Translations under genes and position numbers: made by a program
Source: Acheta domesticus
Taxonomy: Eukaryota > Arthropoda > Insecta > Orthoptera > Gryllidae
Reading direction: 5' to 3'
Length of the DNA stretch: 64,000 bases
Assembly (NCBI GenBank): GCA_031308135.1
Contig: JAHLJT010009436.1
Location: forward strand, 125,739,777 to 125,803,776
Notes under the pieces: model-generated
What the model was told of the DNA's origin: nothing
Database searches by the model: none
The model's input: the letters and a program-made list of their open reading frames with translations, nothing else
Part shown: piece by piece, positions 1 to 12,448 of the stretch
How positions within the stretch are numbered: the stretch's first letter is position 1
How the letters are laid out: each line of letters opens with the position of its first letter

Positions 1-1130
1 CATATTAAAGATGTGAGAGATCTTTCAAAAAATTTACATTTATATAATTTTTGAAAAAAACAAAAAGACTCAAAATAAACTTCACGCTATACTAATGAGT
101 GTAATTAGCACTATTCGTTACAAAAGTTTCAAGAAAAAAATTGCAGCCATATACGAGAAAATGACGTTTGAGCATTTCTGAAAATGCCGAAATTTGAGCT
201 ACTTTTCACAGAAAACGGTAGTGTTTCCGAGAAACTTTACTTGACATTATTTAAAGCATATATACTCGTAAATATAATAATGTAAAAAAATCGCCGATAA
301 TGTAAATATTAACGACGTGAGAGACAAGTAAAAAATTTACATTTTTGTACTTTTTGAAAAAACCAACCGATAGACCAAAATGGCTTTTATGTCATTGATA
401 GAGTACATTTACCACTATCCCTACCAAAAGTTTAAAGAAAAAATTTGAGCCGTTTTTGAGAAAATTTTGTTTTTGTAATTTTTTAAAATTGCACATATTG
501 CACGCAATATTGCACGAAAACTACCAAAATTGTGAAAAACATTTACATGACCTTTATTAAAGAACTCAATATGCAGAACGAATTTTATTTGAAGAAAAAA
601 TCTCTATCTTCAATTTTGTAGTTGGAGAAAGACGCCGAAAAAAATTCTAACTTTCACAATTTTCGAAAATTCAGAGCTGTACGTGAAAATCGGACCTATG
701 CCATGTTAAAAAATGTATTTTCCTCTATTCATACAAGAAATTTAAAGAAAAAATTTGGAGCCGTTTTTGAGAAAATGTTGAAAATCCCCGGGAGGCTTCA
801 TATAAAGTACCCCCAAATTTTAAAGAATCTTTTTCAAAATCACAAAGCTTCGACTAGAATCAGATCGACTGGGGAATATCAATTTTGAAGAAAATCGACC
901 GAACGGTTTAGGCGCTAGCGTTGACCACAGACGGACAGACGGACAGACGGACGGAATGCCGTCAATCGATTTTTAAGTATAAAGAAGCAACAAATCATGG
1001 ATTTTGACCACACCACGAAATAGAGGATTTTTTTTCTTAATTTAGCAACTGGTTTTATCCACTTATTCGTTTTCACGGCCCGGCAATTAATTTTTTTCCG
1101 CCGAAAATTGGCCATTTTTTTCGCGCAGCA
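1..1130. repeat. unclassified AT-rich dispersed repeat, copy A
   Basis: No gene is visible here. The sequence is a diverged direct copy of 29130..30060; shared phrases include CATATTAAAG near the start and GTAGTTG..GAAAGACGCCGA near 620. It contains a GACGGACA-type simple tract at about 928-955. No TIR, LTR or transposase was recognised. It lies in FAR-B intron 3. Confidence 0.55.
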
Positions 1131-1199
1131 TTACATAACTTTCCCTATACTACGTATATCACTCCGTGTATACGTACGTATACGGGAAATTAAAAAGGG

Positions 1200-1905
1200 A
1201 ATCAAAGAGAAAAATAACGCGTTTCTTCACGAATGATTCCTAAATACATACTGTCTTAGTTTACATGTAAAAAGTCCTGTCTCTTAATTTTTTTACCAAA
1301 AATTCACTAGAGACTTTTTAAAGTGTCAGAACAAAAGAGAACAAGTAATACCTTGTTTTTACTAAGCATTTTAAAGACACGTATATTGAGAGAAACATGA
1401 GAGTAATTTTCATTAGGCAGATACTTTTAAGTTGTGATTTTTTTTACACCGTCCTTTTCGCAAAATGATCATGAACATAGGACTATCTAGAGCGGAGACA
1501 TTCCATTACTGTCCCATTTTCTCGAAACCATTACAACAACCGAAATACGCCTTTCACAAGATTTACACGAGGAGAAGTTTCGACATGCTTCGCATCTTCT
1601 CTCTTCAATAAAGAACTACTGTAGTACATTGTTGCCCGTAAAATGTCTGGAGTAATTCCGTACTGACAAAGATAACACCTAGTTTTAGCATGCTGACAAA
1701 ATCAATAACATTTTCGCACTTTCAGAGAGTATTAATGTAGTTCCGCACACAGTAACATCACGCATTTGTATGGATATTTTGAATTTTTTAATCCTCGTTG
1801 CAATTTTATTTTGCTACTTCGGAAAAATTCAGGTTTTTGAGGAAGTGATGAATTGATAAAGAATGTATTTTACTTGAACAGCCCTATTGCAAGAATAAAT
1901 AGTTT
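1200..1905. repeat. FAR-B intron 3 segment similar to 62250..63830
   Basis: Several blocks match the far right of the window in the same orientation, for example CATAGGACTATCTAGAG and ATTTAAGTTGTGAT-like stretches and the block ending near 1883. The left copy ends about 150 bases from FAR-B exon 3. I read it as intron sequence shared by the two tandem FAR genes. A shared transposon is the alternative. The right copy is longer by about 0.8-1.1 kb. Confidence 0.55.
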
Positions 1906-2031
1906 ATTAAGAAACAGTAGTCAATATAAGAAGTGCCCGAATAATTACTTTAACTGTAGTGCCTTAAATTACAAGTATTACATAGGAGTAAGCAAAGATA
2001 AAATAATGTGGAAAATATAATTAGTACCTAC

Positions 2032-2177
2032 TTTGGAGTGATTTCTTCTAAAATGTCGTCACTTAATATTTCCATCATACTTATAATTTTAGCAGGATTG
2101 TAAGGAAGATTATAAATCTCTTCTTTCACTTCTTCACGATTGCAATTACTGAATGTAGTGGAAACATAGGTAAATGC
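2032..2177 (-). CDS. fatty acyl-CoA reductase FAR-B, exon 3 (partial gene)
   Basis: FARs use NADPH to reduce fatty acyl-CoA to fatty alcohol for waxes, cuticular lipids or pheromones, usually at ER or peroxisome membranes. This exon gives 48 codons plus two bases, open throughout. It starts AFTYVSTTFSNCNREEV, which fits the family pattern (V-S-T-A-Y-S-N-C) in the extended SDR domain, and ends DDILEEITPK with the Lys codon split. The acceptor is TTTCTCAG (exon starts at 2177) and the donor is GTAGGT (exon ends at 2032). Phase 0 at the start matches exon 2; phase 2 at the end matches exon 4 of the neighbouring FAR-A, which begins by completing a Lys codon. No later FAR-B exon was found down to base 1, so the gene continues outside the window. 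Confidence 0.88.
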
Positions 2178-2233
2178 CTGAGAAAATTGGGGTAAATTGT
2201 ATTAATGAGTATTCCAGGATGGTACTTAAGTGT

Positions 2234-4565
2234 TAGTCAAATGGTATCTGACCCAGGAAAAAATTCGGAAGATTTTTTTTAACGGTTCTGTATGTTTTTG
2301 AAGGTGCTGAATTCGAATTTGATGTTTCCCACCTCAAACAAGATCGGTTTCTCAGAGAAAATCGAAAAAACCTAAAAATTTCGTCCTTTTTAGTTTTTCG
2401 CTTTTATCTTCAAAACTTTGCGTTTTATAGAAACTATTGTTATTTACAAAATCGAAGTAGATAAAAGTTCCTACAAAATGCATGAATAAACTTAAAATTT
2501 TTGATATATGGTTTGGATGCTAGAGCGCGATATTTGTGTTAGTGATTAGCCGATTATGTAATTGACTAAGAAGAAACCAGTGAAAAAATCATATTCTTTT
2601 AAAATCTTTACTACAGAGTGTGTAGAGATAGGCTACATTGACAGATGTGCTGTCAGATGGGCTACATTGACAGTCTGTCTCAACCAGATGTAACATCGCA
2701 ATGGAGAAAGACACCTGACCCGAGCGAGAATGATATTTACTGAGAAGTGATACCTTCGTTTCGTACACAGAATATCTTCTGATCTCTCTTTTCCTGCTAT
2801 CTCGTCTCTTTTAGCTGCAATTCTAAAGATAGTTTTGTTACCACCACATTATGCACTCTATGCAGACTTACACTATTTCTGCAAATCTTCGACAGCGATA
2901 TACTGTGTAATTTCCCAGCAAACGACAGCGATGGAGATAATTATATAGATAGAGATAAGGCCTCATTATAAGCAATTGAATGTAGTAATTAATTCGTGAT
3001 CCATTTAGTTAATAAATATAAAGTATATTTAAGAAAGTAGTGTAAATAAATCTGTGGTCTACCGCGCCGGTAAGATTAAGTGTTGCAAGAATTTTTAAAT
3101 TTGTGCCGGTAAGCAGCATTTTTCGCGCAAAGTGCTGTGCGATTTTAAAACAACTGCCCGGAGTAATTAATTTTAACAATTTTTCTTAAAAACAACGGAT
3201 ATCAAATGATGGAATCAGCACAAACATTTAAATATTCCGCCGGTAAGAAAAACTTTCGCCATTTCTTCTATTATTCTTGTGTTTTGGTTCATACCAAATT
3301 GTTTTAAACATTTTTTGCTGTAATGATATTCAAATGGAATAATTAAATAGTACTTTCTTGTTAAATATTTCTCATTTTCTTGTTCTCTATTTTGTTTCGT
3401 GGCTAACTAGCTTCTGTCTAAAGCTAGCTGACCCTCGATTTTTTAGAAAATGTCTGGCGTAATTAATTTCAAATTATGATAATTAAAGAGTAATTAATTA
3501 GTACTCAATGATAGCATTTAGTTTATTGTGGTCCGCTATGGGTGGCTAGCCAGCTTCAGATAGGTAGGGGTTGAATCACCTCAACTACGTTCATCTATAC
3601 CTCACTTTGTCTTCAAAACTAATTTTCTTATTTGTGGAGAGAAGGAACCACGAGAGACTTAATGAAGAAAAAAATCAAAAAGCTTTTCTCTAAACGAAAT
3701 TTAGTAAATTATCTGTTAGAGAAACTTTTTATGACTCGCTAGAAATCGTAATGATGATTTTGGACGTGCTGTAATATATTGAGTAGAGGCAGTAAATTAA
3801 TTGTCAGCTGCTGATGCATATGCATATTTGATGTACATGAAAGCACTGCGTAAACCCCCAAAGACGAAAGGAACACACATTGTAAACAGGGCCCTGCAAA
3901 AATGATGTAGAATCAGCGATGCAAACTATTTTTAATTTTCTTGGAAACAATGACGAGAAATACAATTCTTTTCATTCAAGATGTGCTAAAAGTGATTGAA
4001 GGTAATTTTCTTCAACATTCAAAAATAGTTAATGCACGTGTATCTTCTAATGCATGTTTTAAGGATTACAGATACTCCGCTAGCAAATACGTCCCCACTG
4101 ATTCTGTGAGTATCATTTAACAATGCCAATAATTTGTTTACAACAGTTGTTTTCAAGCATGACAAAGTGGAACAAGAATGCCGTCGCGAGATAGGTTGGC
4201 CGGAAAGAGCTATTCTCCCACTTTGGCCAGAGGCCCAAAAAGTAACCCTTTTTTAGCGCGCTCTAGTGCCTAAACAGTTTTATACAAATTTAACGTTGAT
4301 ATATGCATTTTGTAGGCAATTGTATCTACTTTAATTTTGTAAAGGATAACAATTTCGATAGAACGCATAGTTTTGAAGATATAAGCGAAAAACTAAAAAA
4401 GGGCGGAATTTTTAGTTTTTTTGCGATTTTCTCTGAGAAGCCGACCTTTCTTGGGGTGACAAACATCACATTCGAATTCAGCACCCTCAAAAAACACATA
4501 GAAAGTTTGAAAAAAACTTCCGAATTTTTATTCTGAATCGGGCCTTTTTGTGCAGCATTTGACTA
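2234..4565. mobile_element. long-TIR DNA element filling FAR-B intron 2
   Basis: The first roughly 310 bases are an imperfect inverted copy of the last roughly 300 (about 2234-2545 against 4245-4565). The outer ends are TAGTCAAATG and CATTTGACTA, compatible with a TA target duplication and a Tc1/mariner-like origin. The centre, including 2545-4240, has no transposase I can see, so the element is probably non-autonomous. It sits between exon 3 and exon 2 of FAR-B and makes up all but about 103 bases of that intron. The superfamily is not proven. Confidence 0.6.
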
Positions 4566-4612
4566 GGCTAAAATTAAATAAGTGTTTAACATATACAAAG
4601 TATATTTATTAC

Positions 4613-4862
4613 TTTAATGTTAGGCATCTGGTGGCAGAATTCCAGCAGATGGTATGTGCCAACAGTGTTCACAGTAATCGCTTGTTTTATTGGCTCATCG
4701 AATCGCACCGTTGCCGCCATATGGAATACCACAGATACGTTGTTTATTAAAGTTGTTTTGTCCGTCGGAGAAATGCCCATGTTTTTTTTTGGATAGGTCT
4801 CCCAAAATCGGAATAATTTTTTTCAAATCATCAGGTCTGTCTTTTTTAAGGCGCTCAAATAC
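4613..4862 (-). CDS. fatty acyl-CoA reductase FAR-B, exon 2, with frameshift
   Basis: The exon begins after the acceptor GATTTCAG with VFERLKKDRPDDLKKIIPIL, continues GDLS, and in another frame MGISPTDKTTLINNVSVVF then HMAATVRFDEPIKQAITVN to MPNIK, before the donor GTAATA. VVFHxAATVRFDE is a FAR hallmark in the Rossmann-like reductase domain. The exon is 250 bases long; 249 would give 83 codons in one frame. The extra base lies in a run of nine A (minus strand, 4782..4790), where eight would restore the frame. As written, translation shifts and reaches a TGA about 30 codons later. All other parts look intact, so an assembly or sequencing error, recent inactivation, or slippage on the A run are all possible. 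Start and end are both phase 0 after correction. Confidence 0.85.
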
Positions 4863-7800
4863 CTGAAATCAACAAAGGTAACACAAATTAAAACCCAAAT
4901 ATACTACAAATTTTAAAAAGTTTATAAAAATTAACATACAAAATGGATATGCCTACAATCGCTTCCGGTTTTCATTAAATCTGATTGAATGCGTAATTTA
5001 TGTAAAAGATAATATCGGGAAACGTTTCAAAACTTATAATAAATTGATTAGTTAACTACAAATTTTTTAATTTAAATTCTAAACATTACCATCTAGCTAT
5101 CTCCAGATTCGGCAATATTCTTCGGGCGCACGAATGGGTGGGCGACGCGTGTGACGCAACGCTTGCCGAGTTCAGTTGAGAGATGTCACTTCCACGGTGC
5201 ACATGCGCCGCTGCTCGTCTCATATATTCTTTGTTCAAACGATGCGCTATACTTTTAAGCGTACACGCATACAAGCCTTTTTCAATGTTCTAATCTGTGC
5301 AATGTGTTGCTGCAGTCAAAATAGTGCAAGTATCACAGCAGATACTTATTGCAATGCTTGCTGCCTTGTGCTACGTCTCACTACAATGCTCAAGTGTATA
5401 TGTGCAAAACTGACTTCAATTCAGACATTATTTAATATGTTTTGCTGACTTGGACAATGGCACCCTTAAACATGAACAATTTGCAACACGCACCATTGCG
5501 CAACAACTGCCAAGTACAGTTCGTATTACGCGAGTGCACTTAAATTCAGTGACGTGAAACCGTTAGTTCCAATAACTGTTTATTTGTTTCATCAAGTCGC
5601 AATGCTGACTAGTTATCTTTGTGGCTCGTAAACTGTGAACAAGTGCTGCCTAATTCACATCATATGGTGCAATCACTTTACTCATGTTACATGTTCAATT
5701 CCGTACGAGTGGCAACACTGCCAACCTCTGCTGTAATATAATTGGAGTGATAGTGAACAAGTGTCATCGCCTGTCACAGCATCCCCTACGTGTTGCCACA
5801 TCATATCAATGTAAGAATTTGCATTTCTTTGTATTGTTCTTTTCTTTCAGATTCCATCTTAAGAGCTTCGAACTGGGCAATCATGCCACAATGTAAGTGA
5901 TCATCAGTCACTATAGTGCTTCCCACTCCTCATATTAATGTTTACAGTAATTGATTTGTGCTTCTATAGTAAATTACCTCTTGTAACTTATTCAGTAATT
6001 CAATTATACGTATTAATTTCACATGTGTTTGCTAATTTCTGAGTGATGGTGACGGAACCTGAATAATTTTGAGTAAAACGCGAGACCAATAGCTCGCGCA
6101 ATTAAATCTATTGGTGGTCCTCCAAGGTAAGCGAAGTTTCCAGAGGAATGACTGAGTGGTTTGGAAGCTTATACAATTATTGTTGCTCTGGTACCCAAAT
6201 CAGCTTAAGTGGTCAATGTTTTACAAGTCAAATCTGCATAGTTTAAAAAAATTCTTCTAGATAATAATTTTCCTGCTAAGTTAATAAATAAAATTTTGTT
6301 CAATTTCCTCTACCTCTCAGCTAAGATTAATACAGACGCCTCAAACCCTACAAATCTATTGTGCACGTGAAAGGTTTATCTGAGCCATTGGATACAATTC
6401 TCCGAACAGATAGTTGTTCTATAGCGTTCTCTAATACTCGTAAAAGAACCCTCAATAATATTTTGTTCAGCAAAACCAGACAGGATTCCCAAAGAGAACA
6501 GTAGTAACCTGGTTTACTCGGTACCATGTGAGAGTTGAGATAAAGTTTCTGTTGACAAACAGGACAATATCACAATCCTTATATTCCAATAAAAGAAGAA
6601 TAAATGGAACAAATCACAAAACAGTATTCAACAACTCACAAAACATTCATATAATCAGCACAATTATCGTGCTCACCAGCAATTCTCTAGTATTCTTACT
6701 AGTTATAATTAATATCAAAGATTTTGTATATTATCCCACTACCTAGAGTTCACCTTTCTTTCTAAAAGTTTCCCCCTAATCTATTCTTACTTCATGAATG
6801 CCCCGCGAGAATAAGGAATAAGATTTCATTTGATCATAAATTACTTTTTAGCAATAATTTAATCTTTCACTTCCTATTACTGTTTCAATGTTAACAAAAC
6901 GTCTACTCCATGGAACTAACTGCCAACATTAATTCAAAGCATGATTCCCTAAGTTACCTTTCTTATATTCTAATTCAGATTATAATTTGAATCGCAACTT
7001 GTGTGATAATAATTATTATAAGCGATTCTTCCCAAGATAGACTCATTGTATTCACACTATTAAAAAGTCTTTCACAGTTTCCACAAATGATTAATATTCC
7101 TTGAATTTACTAAAATACATGCTTTTCATAGTTCACGGTGAAACTCATTGAGACTATTTTACGTAGAACCAATCCTCTGTTCTACTAATTTTCACAAAAA
7201 AATTTTTCCTACCAGTAAATATAACATAGCTAAATTGTATAGTAGTTCAGTTCCTACCTATTTCTTTCCCTGAAATTTTGTAGTCGTGGCATCGACCTTT
7301 CTTGTGGACGGCTGGTTGCGTTATATTAGCGCCCTGCGCCCAAGCGGTCGTGCTCTTGTACAGGATACAGCTTGTCAGTCAATCTAGTAGTTCAATACCT
7401 TGAACCCCTTTGATATAATCCAACGACTGGACTACAGACTGGGTTTCTCGTTCTCGAAGTTTACGTAAATATACTCAAATTTACTCCGGCAATAGAAACA
7501 CCAAATCTCTTTCAGGCCTTTGTTAATCCTCCAACCTTCTTGGAAACTCCATTACGTACAAAGGCTGACTGTAGCATCGTTAACACCAAGGATCTTTCTA
7601 CGGCAAGCAGCATAAAGAAATAAGGTGGAACTATCCGTGCAATGCACACGCTTCCCCACCTTACGCCTCTATTCCCCGCTATTCTAGTGCGCGCTCTGTG
7701 GCCGATTTACCTCTCTTCTCTTCCCCGCTGGGCTACGGGCGTTCGGGGACATGCTCCTCCTGTTCAGAGGCGCGAATTTAGTATCGCGGGCGTAAATGTG

Positions 7801-8154
7801 AGGCGTACCAGCCTACCCGAGGCTGGCTGTCACAATACGTGTATAGGAGAAGTTAAAAAAGTTTTGCTAAGGTTCACACATAAATACAGTTTTAGTAAAT
7901 ATTTTACGCATGTTGAATAACAAAATGTGGCATTAAAATAATAAAACCTTATAATGAAAATGTTTTATCATTGAAAATTTATGTGTAAGCCTAATGAAAA
8001 TAGTGTGGAAGCCTAATTAAGTCAGGACTCAAAAATATAGTCAAGGATGAATTATTAGAAATTCATAAAAATCATGACTTGTAAAATCACAAGTTGTTCT
8101 TTCAGAGAAGCTCCAAACATGTACTTATTTTTTATCTTAGATATAAAGTATGTA
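4863..8154. other. FAR-B intron 1, left part, no gene seen
   Basis: AT-rich sequence with scattered short open frames on both strands, none with a recognised domain, codon bias or splice context. I see no strong repeat structure in it. Confidence 0.5.
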
Positions 8155-9529
8155 CAGTTGCCGACACATAAAATGGGTACCGGCCAAATTCAGAAGTGCC
8201 CGTCTTTCTGCGCATTCTGGCACACTCTACGGACGATAACGTCATCTGGTTCTTTCATAGTTAACTGTTACAAAAGAACATTCGGAACCAACTGCCAACG
8301 ACTGAGAAGCTGATAGACTAGATTTCCCGCAATCATGATCTCTAGTTTGAACGTTCTCTATGATACGCGTGTTTATCCGAATGATTGAGAGTATTGGCGT
8401 AGAAGGCACAGGGGGTGGGGATAGTCTCCATCGCGTCGTCATGCAAACCATTCGATCGTCTACAAGAAATATATCAATAAAGATAATATCATACAATACG
8501 ACATAAAAAGTTGAGCACATGCAATAGAATTAGTGGGTTTGAAAAGGAAATTTGGAAATTTTTAATTCTGGTTTACTTGCAAAAAAAAACAATTGAATAT
8601 CCCCTATTTTAACACAAAACAACTTAAGTACGTGAACGAATATTGCGGATCCGAGACGAAGAAATGAAGTGTGCGAAGGCGGCTCCAGAATCGGAAAAAT
8701 AATTGGGAGTGGGAAGTTTTGGCGAAGTAAATAGTGTTCAAATATCAGTGTTTACGAAATTTAAGGTTTCTGAACAATTAAACTAGGTAATCAGTAATAA
8801 TTTTGCATCGCTTGTCAAAATTATTATTTTGCAATATTCACCTCAAAGACAATTTGAGGACCCTTCCTCCGTATCGCGCACGTTTCGGAATTGTTTATAA
8901 AATTGCTAATTGTTGAGAATTTTTTAATTCGCAGTTTTCGGTTCTGGAATATAAGGGACCCCTTTCCTCTTCAGAACTGCAAAATTTGGAAATTGTTTAT
9001 AAATTTACAAATTTTGCGAAATTATTTTGTTGTCTTTTCTAAACTGCCTTTGAATGAGATGCAAAATTCCGCAATCCAATCGGCGCTACCGCCTTTCGTT
9101 TTCGAGATATGTAATTGTTTCTAAAAGATTAGCATGTCATGACAACTCCCATTTCTTTGGAAGTCAATGGCAGTTCTCTCACAAATCTACCCTTCAAGCC
9201 GTTTTCCAAATGCAACGTGCATTGAGCGACACTCTTTTCTCATGCGACCCTATGCGAGACTATCCCCGCCCCCTGTGCCTTCTACGCCAATACTCTCAAT
9301 CATTCGGATAAACACGCGTATCATAGAGAACGTTCAAACTAGAGATCATGATTGCGGGAAATCTAGCCTATCAGCTTCTCAGTCATTGGCAGTTGGTTCC
9401 GAATGTTCTTTTGTAATAGTTAACTATGAAAGAACCAGATGGCGTTATCGTCCGTACAGTGTGCCAGAATGCGCGGAAAGACGGGCACTTCTGAATTTGG
9501 CCGTTACCCATTTTATGTGTCGGCAACTG
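8155..9529. mobile_element. Tc1/mariner-like foldback element with ~275-bp TIRs
   Basis: Bases 8155 to about 8432 are an inverted copy of about 9255 to 9529. The ends read CAGTTGCCGACACATAAAAT and its complement, each flanked by TA, the target duplication of Tc1/mariner elements. The arms differ at few positions, so the insertion is fairly young or the arms convert one another. The 0.8 kb centre encodes no recognisable transposase. A longish open frame on the plus strand crosses the right arm and is a by-product of the arm. Confidence 0.75.
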
Positions 9530-9710
9530 TACTCTACTTTCTCTCTACTACTCATGCAATATTGTAATGCTTCGAAAAAAAACTGGCTCATATTGCCGGG
9601 CCCAGTAACGAAAAAATGTATAAATCTTGTCCCTATATATACTAAATTAAATCCTCAAACACATTGTGTAGTCAGATATGTCTGTCCGTCTGTCTAGTGG
9701 TTTTGGGCGC

Positions 9711-10250
9711 GTCAACTGCTAAATTCATTAGTCCCGTAAGTGCAGAGAATGATATCCCCTGGGTGGTGGCAGTGATCCTCTCCCGCTGGATGGTGAGATC
9801 CCGCACCAACCTACCGTCGAATAGTGGAGTTTTCCGCAACCAAATATCTCTCACCACCCCAACCTGGACAAGGTCTGAGCTCCCTAACGATCTCCCGTAA
9901 CGTAATTAAGTGCATCAATGTAAGTGTGTGTAAGAGGAGAGGACAAGGAAGAGGAAAGAAAGATTGCGTGCGATCCGTGGGCCGTTTGTTAGGATACTGC
10001 TCCGGCATTCGCCTGGTATTGATCAAAGAAACCACGGCTAACTCTGACCAGAGCAGCCGGTCGCTAGAATTCTCCTCCAGACAGCGACTGAACTTCACCT
10101 AGCTATTTAGCTAGTGTCGAAGATCATCCCACCATCGGGACTCAAACATAGGACCTCCTTGTCAGAGACACTGCAGTGACATCAATTGTTGCCGTGAGCC
10201 ACGTCTCCCGTCTGTGAACGACGTCCGTCCGTCTGTGAACAACGATAGCG
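9711..10250 (-). repeat. probable tRNA-derived SINE-like sequence
   Basis: On the minus strand, around 10200 to 10120, there is GTGGCTCACGGCAACA, then TCTGACAAGGAGGTCC, then GTTTGAGTCCCGATGG. The last resembles a pol III B box (GGTTCGANTCC) and the first a weak A box. The body continues towards 9711. No clear tail or target duplication was found, so the limits are uncertain. Confidence 0.4.
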
Positions 10251-10310
10251 GCTAAGCCATAATCAGGATTTTCATCAAAATTGATATAAACTTTAATTTG
10301 ACACAGATAT

Positions 10311-10833
10311 TGTGACGTTGTGTTAGCACACAGACACGAGCTCTCACAAATCAGTTTATTTACAAGATTTACTCTATGTACAGCTCTGGGGTTACGTTTT
10401 CAATCTACCTTTGTGACTCCCACGCCCACTGTGTAGTGCATCCTCTACCCAGACGCTTTACTGCGCTCGCCCAGACACCAGTACTACGCACTCGCAGTGT
10501 CCCGAGGAATCCACATCAGCCTCCGGGCGAGCAGACGCGTCCGCACGCGAGGCACAATCAAAACGAATTCCCTTCTTCCTGGGTTTTGGCTCCTTTGTTT
10601 TGGAGGTCACGTGATCCCCAGCCCCTCTGAGGGCGCGGGCACTGTTCTGGCAACACATACCCGCTCCCAGGGGAGTCCTCTTCACTACCCTGGTCACCCT
10701 GTGTCATGGGGGGGAGGTCACGTCTACCCCTTCAATTGGGCGCTGTTACCTTTGGCACCTTTGTTCGTTCCCATGTCTGCCTCCTACGCTCGCTAGCTGT
10801 TCGAAGGTCTGTCCACAATGTGGTGACATTACA
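10311..10833 (-). mobile_element. solo LTR
   Basis: A 523 bp segment with ends TGTAATGTCACCAC and ACAACGTCACA on the minus strand, flanked by a 4-bp direct repeat ATAT (10307..10310 and 10834..10837). It contains AATAAACTG about 50 bases before its 3' end, a plausible polyadenylation signal, and GC-rich middle sequence. No gag or pol sequence is attached, so it is probably an LTR left by recombination. A second solo LTR of similar length and 3' end lies at 42553..43080. Confidence 0.7.
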
Positions 10834-11040
10834 ATATTTTAATACAGGAGGATACTTTACATGTATTCTATTGTACTAAATTTTGAAAATTTTTTTAAAA
10901 ATTGGTACAAAATTCTATGACTAAATTTTGATCTTAGAAAGCGTAAAAGACGCTTAAGAGCTGCCTTAAGAGACGCTTTTCGTTGAAAAGCGTTTTATTA
11001 AAATTTATTTCCAGCCCCCAATTTAAGGACTCTTCATAAA

Positions 11041-12300
11041 GTTTTCACAATATATACAAAACATCATCTTCGTCCTCAGCGGAGATAACTTAATCGTCTG
11101 CGTAATTAAGAGAATAGAGCATGTAATCGACAATTTTTACACCGAGATTGCAACATTTTCTTCTCCTGTTTTTAAAGCTTCGTTTAAATATAATTTAAAC
11201 AGAGTGGGAGCTATGCAACACTCTTGCCGTAAGCCTTTATTTACGGAAAATAGTTCACAAAGGTTTCTTCCAATTTTGATCTCGCTTACATTTCTGCTGT
11301 GTAGGTCTTAAACAGCTTTCAATAAGTACTCATTACCTCCATTGCTATCCAGAGTTTATTTAATGGAACTATGTCGTAGGCTTTTCTTAAATCTACAAAT
11401 ACCAGGCGAGTTTCTAAATTAAGGGCAAGTCGTTTGCCAGTCACTGGTCTGATACTAAAAATATTATCAGTACACGAGCGTCCAGCTCTGAAGCCGCTCT
11501 ATTCTTCCACATCTTCAAGATTCATTTCAAGGTGAAAAATTTTAGTATTTTTCCATGCAGGCGGCCAATACTACAGAGCACAGTTATACCTCCGTAATTT
11601 ACACATTGTTTTCTGTCACCTTTTTTGTATATGTTATAAATATAACCTTTTGTAAAGTTTTCTGGCAGCGTCTCTCCCTTCATACATCTATTGTACAGTT
11701 GGCAGAGAATTTTGAGGAGTACATTTGGACCATTTTCTAACAGTTCCATATACACTGCACCTGGGCCTGGAGACTTTCCAGTTTTAAATGTTCTAAGAGC
11801 CTTTCCAATTTCATTTACTGTAATGTCTTCCATGTCATTATCTCTATTCCCCATATTAATATTGTAAACATTCATGAATTCTTTTCGGTCTTCTTTCATC
11901 AATTCTTGATAATATTCTTTCCATTGTTGTAGGCTTATAAGTTGTAAGGCTGAACATTGTTTCTCATTTGTTCTTAGATCTTTATAAGTTTCCAAGACTA
12001 TTTTTCTTCGGTACTGCCAATGCATTGGTCAATTTCTTCACATTCCTTTTCCCAAGCAGCATTCTTAGCTTTTATAACTTCCTTTTTGTTTCCATACTTA
12101 TTTGACTGTACATCCTTCTGTCATCATCTTGAGAACTTAGCCATCTTCTATAGGCATTTTCTTTCTCTCTTACTTTCTTTTCTAAAGAACTATTCCACCA
12201 CATCTTCTTCTGTATTATTTCAGTAGTATACCTTTGGGTTCCGGCTCTCACACGTAACCAATCTTTATAAATGAGGGCTCTAAAGAAAGAGAATTTCACG
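11041..12300 (-). pseudogene. RTE-like LINE, reverse transcriptase remnant
   Basis: The minus strand encodes a broken reverse transcriptase. In order: WLRVRAGTQRYTTEIIQ and EKENAYRRWL (linker, 12072-12299), KALRTFKTGKSPGPGAVYME and YNIYKKGDRKQCVNYGGIT (RT fingers, 11522-12025), and the catalytic-type box NYADD near 11100, directly followed by a stop. Several frameshifts and stops are present, so it is inactive. The endonuclease half is at 14271-15240 and a Helitron separates the two. The clade call rests on general resemblance to insect RTE-like elements. Confidence 0.7.
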
Positions 12301-12448
12301 GAGACTTGATGAATTTCATTTTTACTTTAAAAATATGGATGATTTCTTTAAACGCATCGAAATATTCGTGTAAATGCAACCCGCATTACATGTCAACCTA
12401 TATCGGCAAATAACTCATAAACAAAGCGTTTTAGAGCCTTAAAAAGTA
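12301..12448. other. short unassigned segment between LINE half and Helitron
   Basis: Little can be said. It may belong to the LINE linker region or to the 5' end of the adjacent Helitron, whose exact start is unclear. Confidence 0.3.

Noticed and set aside
1..2031. FAR-B exon 4 (YxxxK exon)
   Set aside because: I looked for the [17 protein letters not shown] block on the minus strand and did not find it, so it must lie left of the window or be lost.
9167..9697. 176-codon open frame, plus strand
   Set aside because: It runs through the right arm of the foldback element, and the antisense of the left arm holds nearly the same sequence. No domain was seen, so it is a by-product of the repeat.
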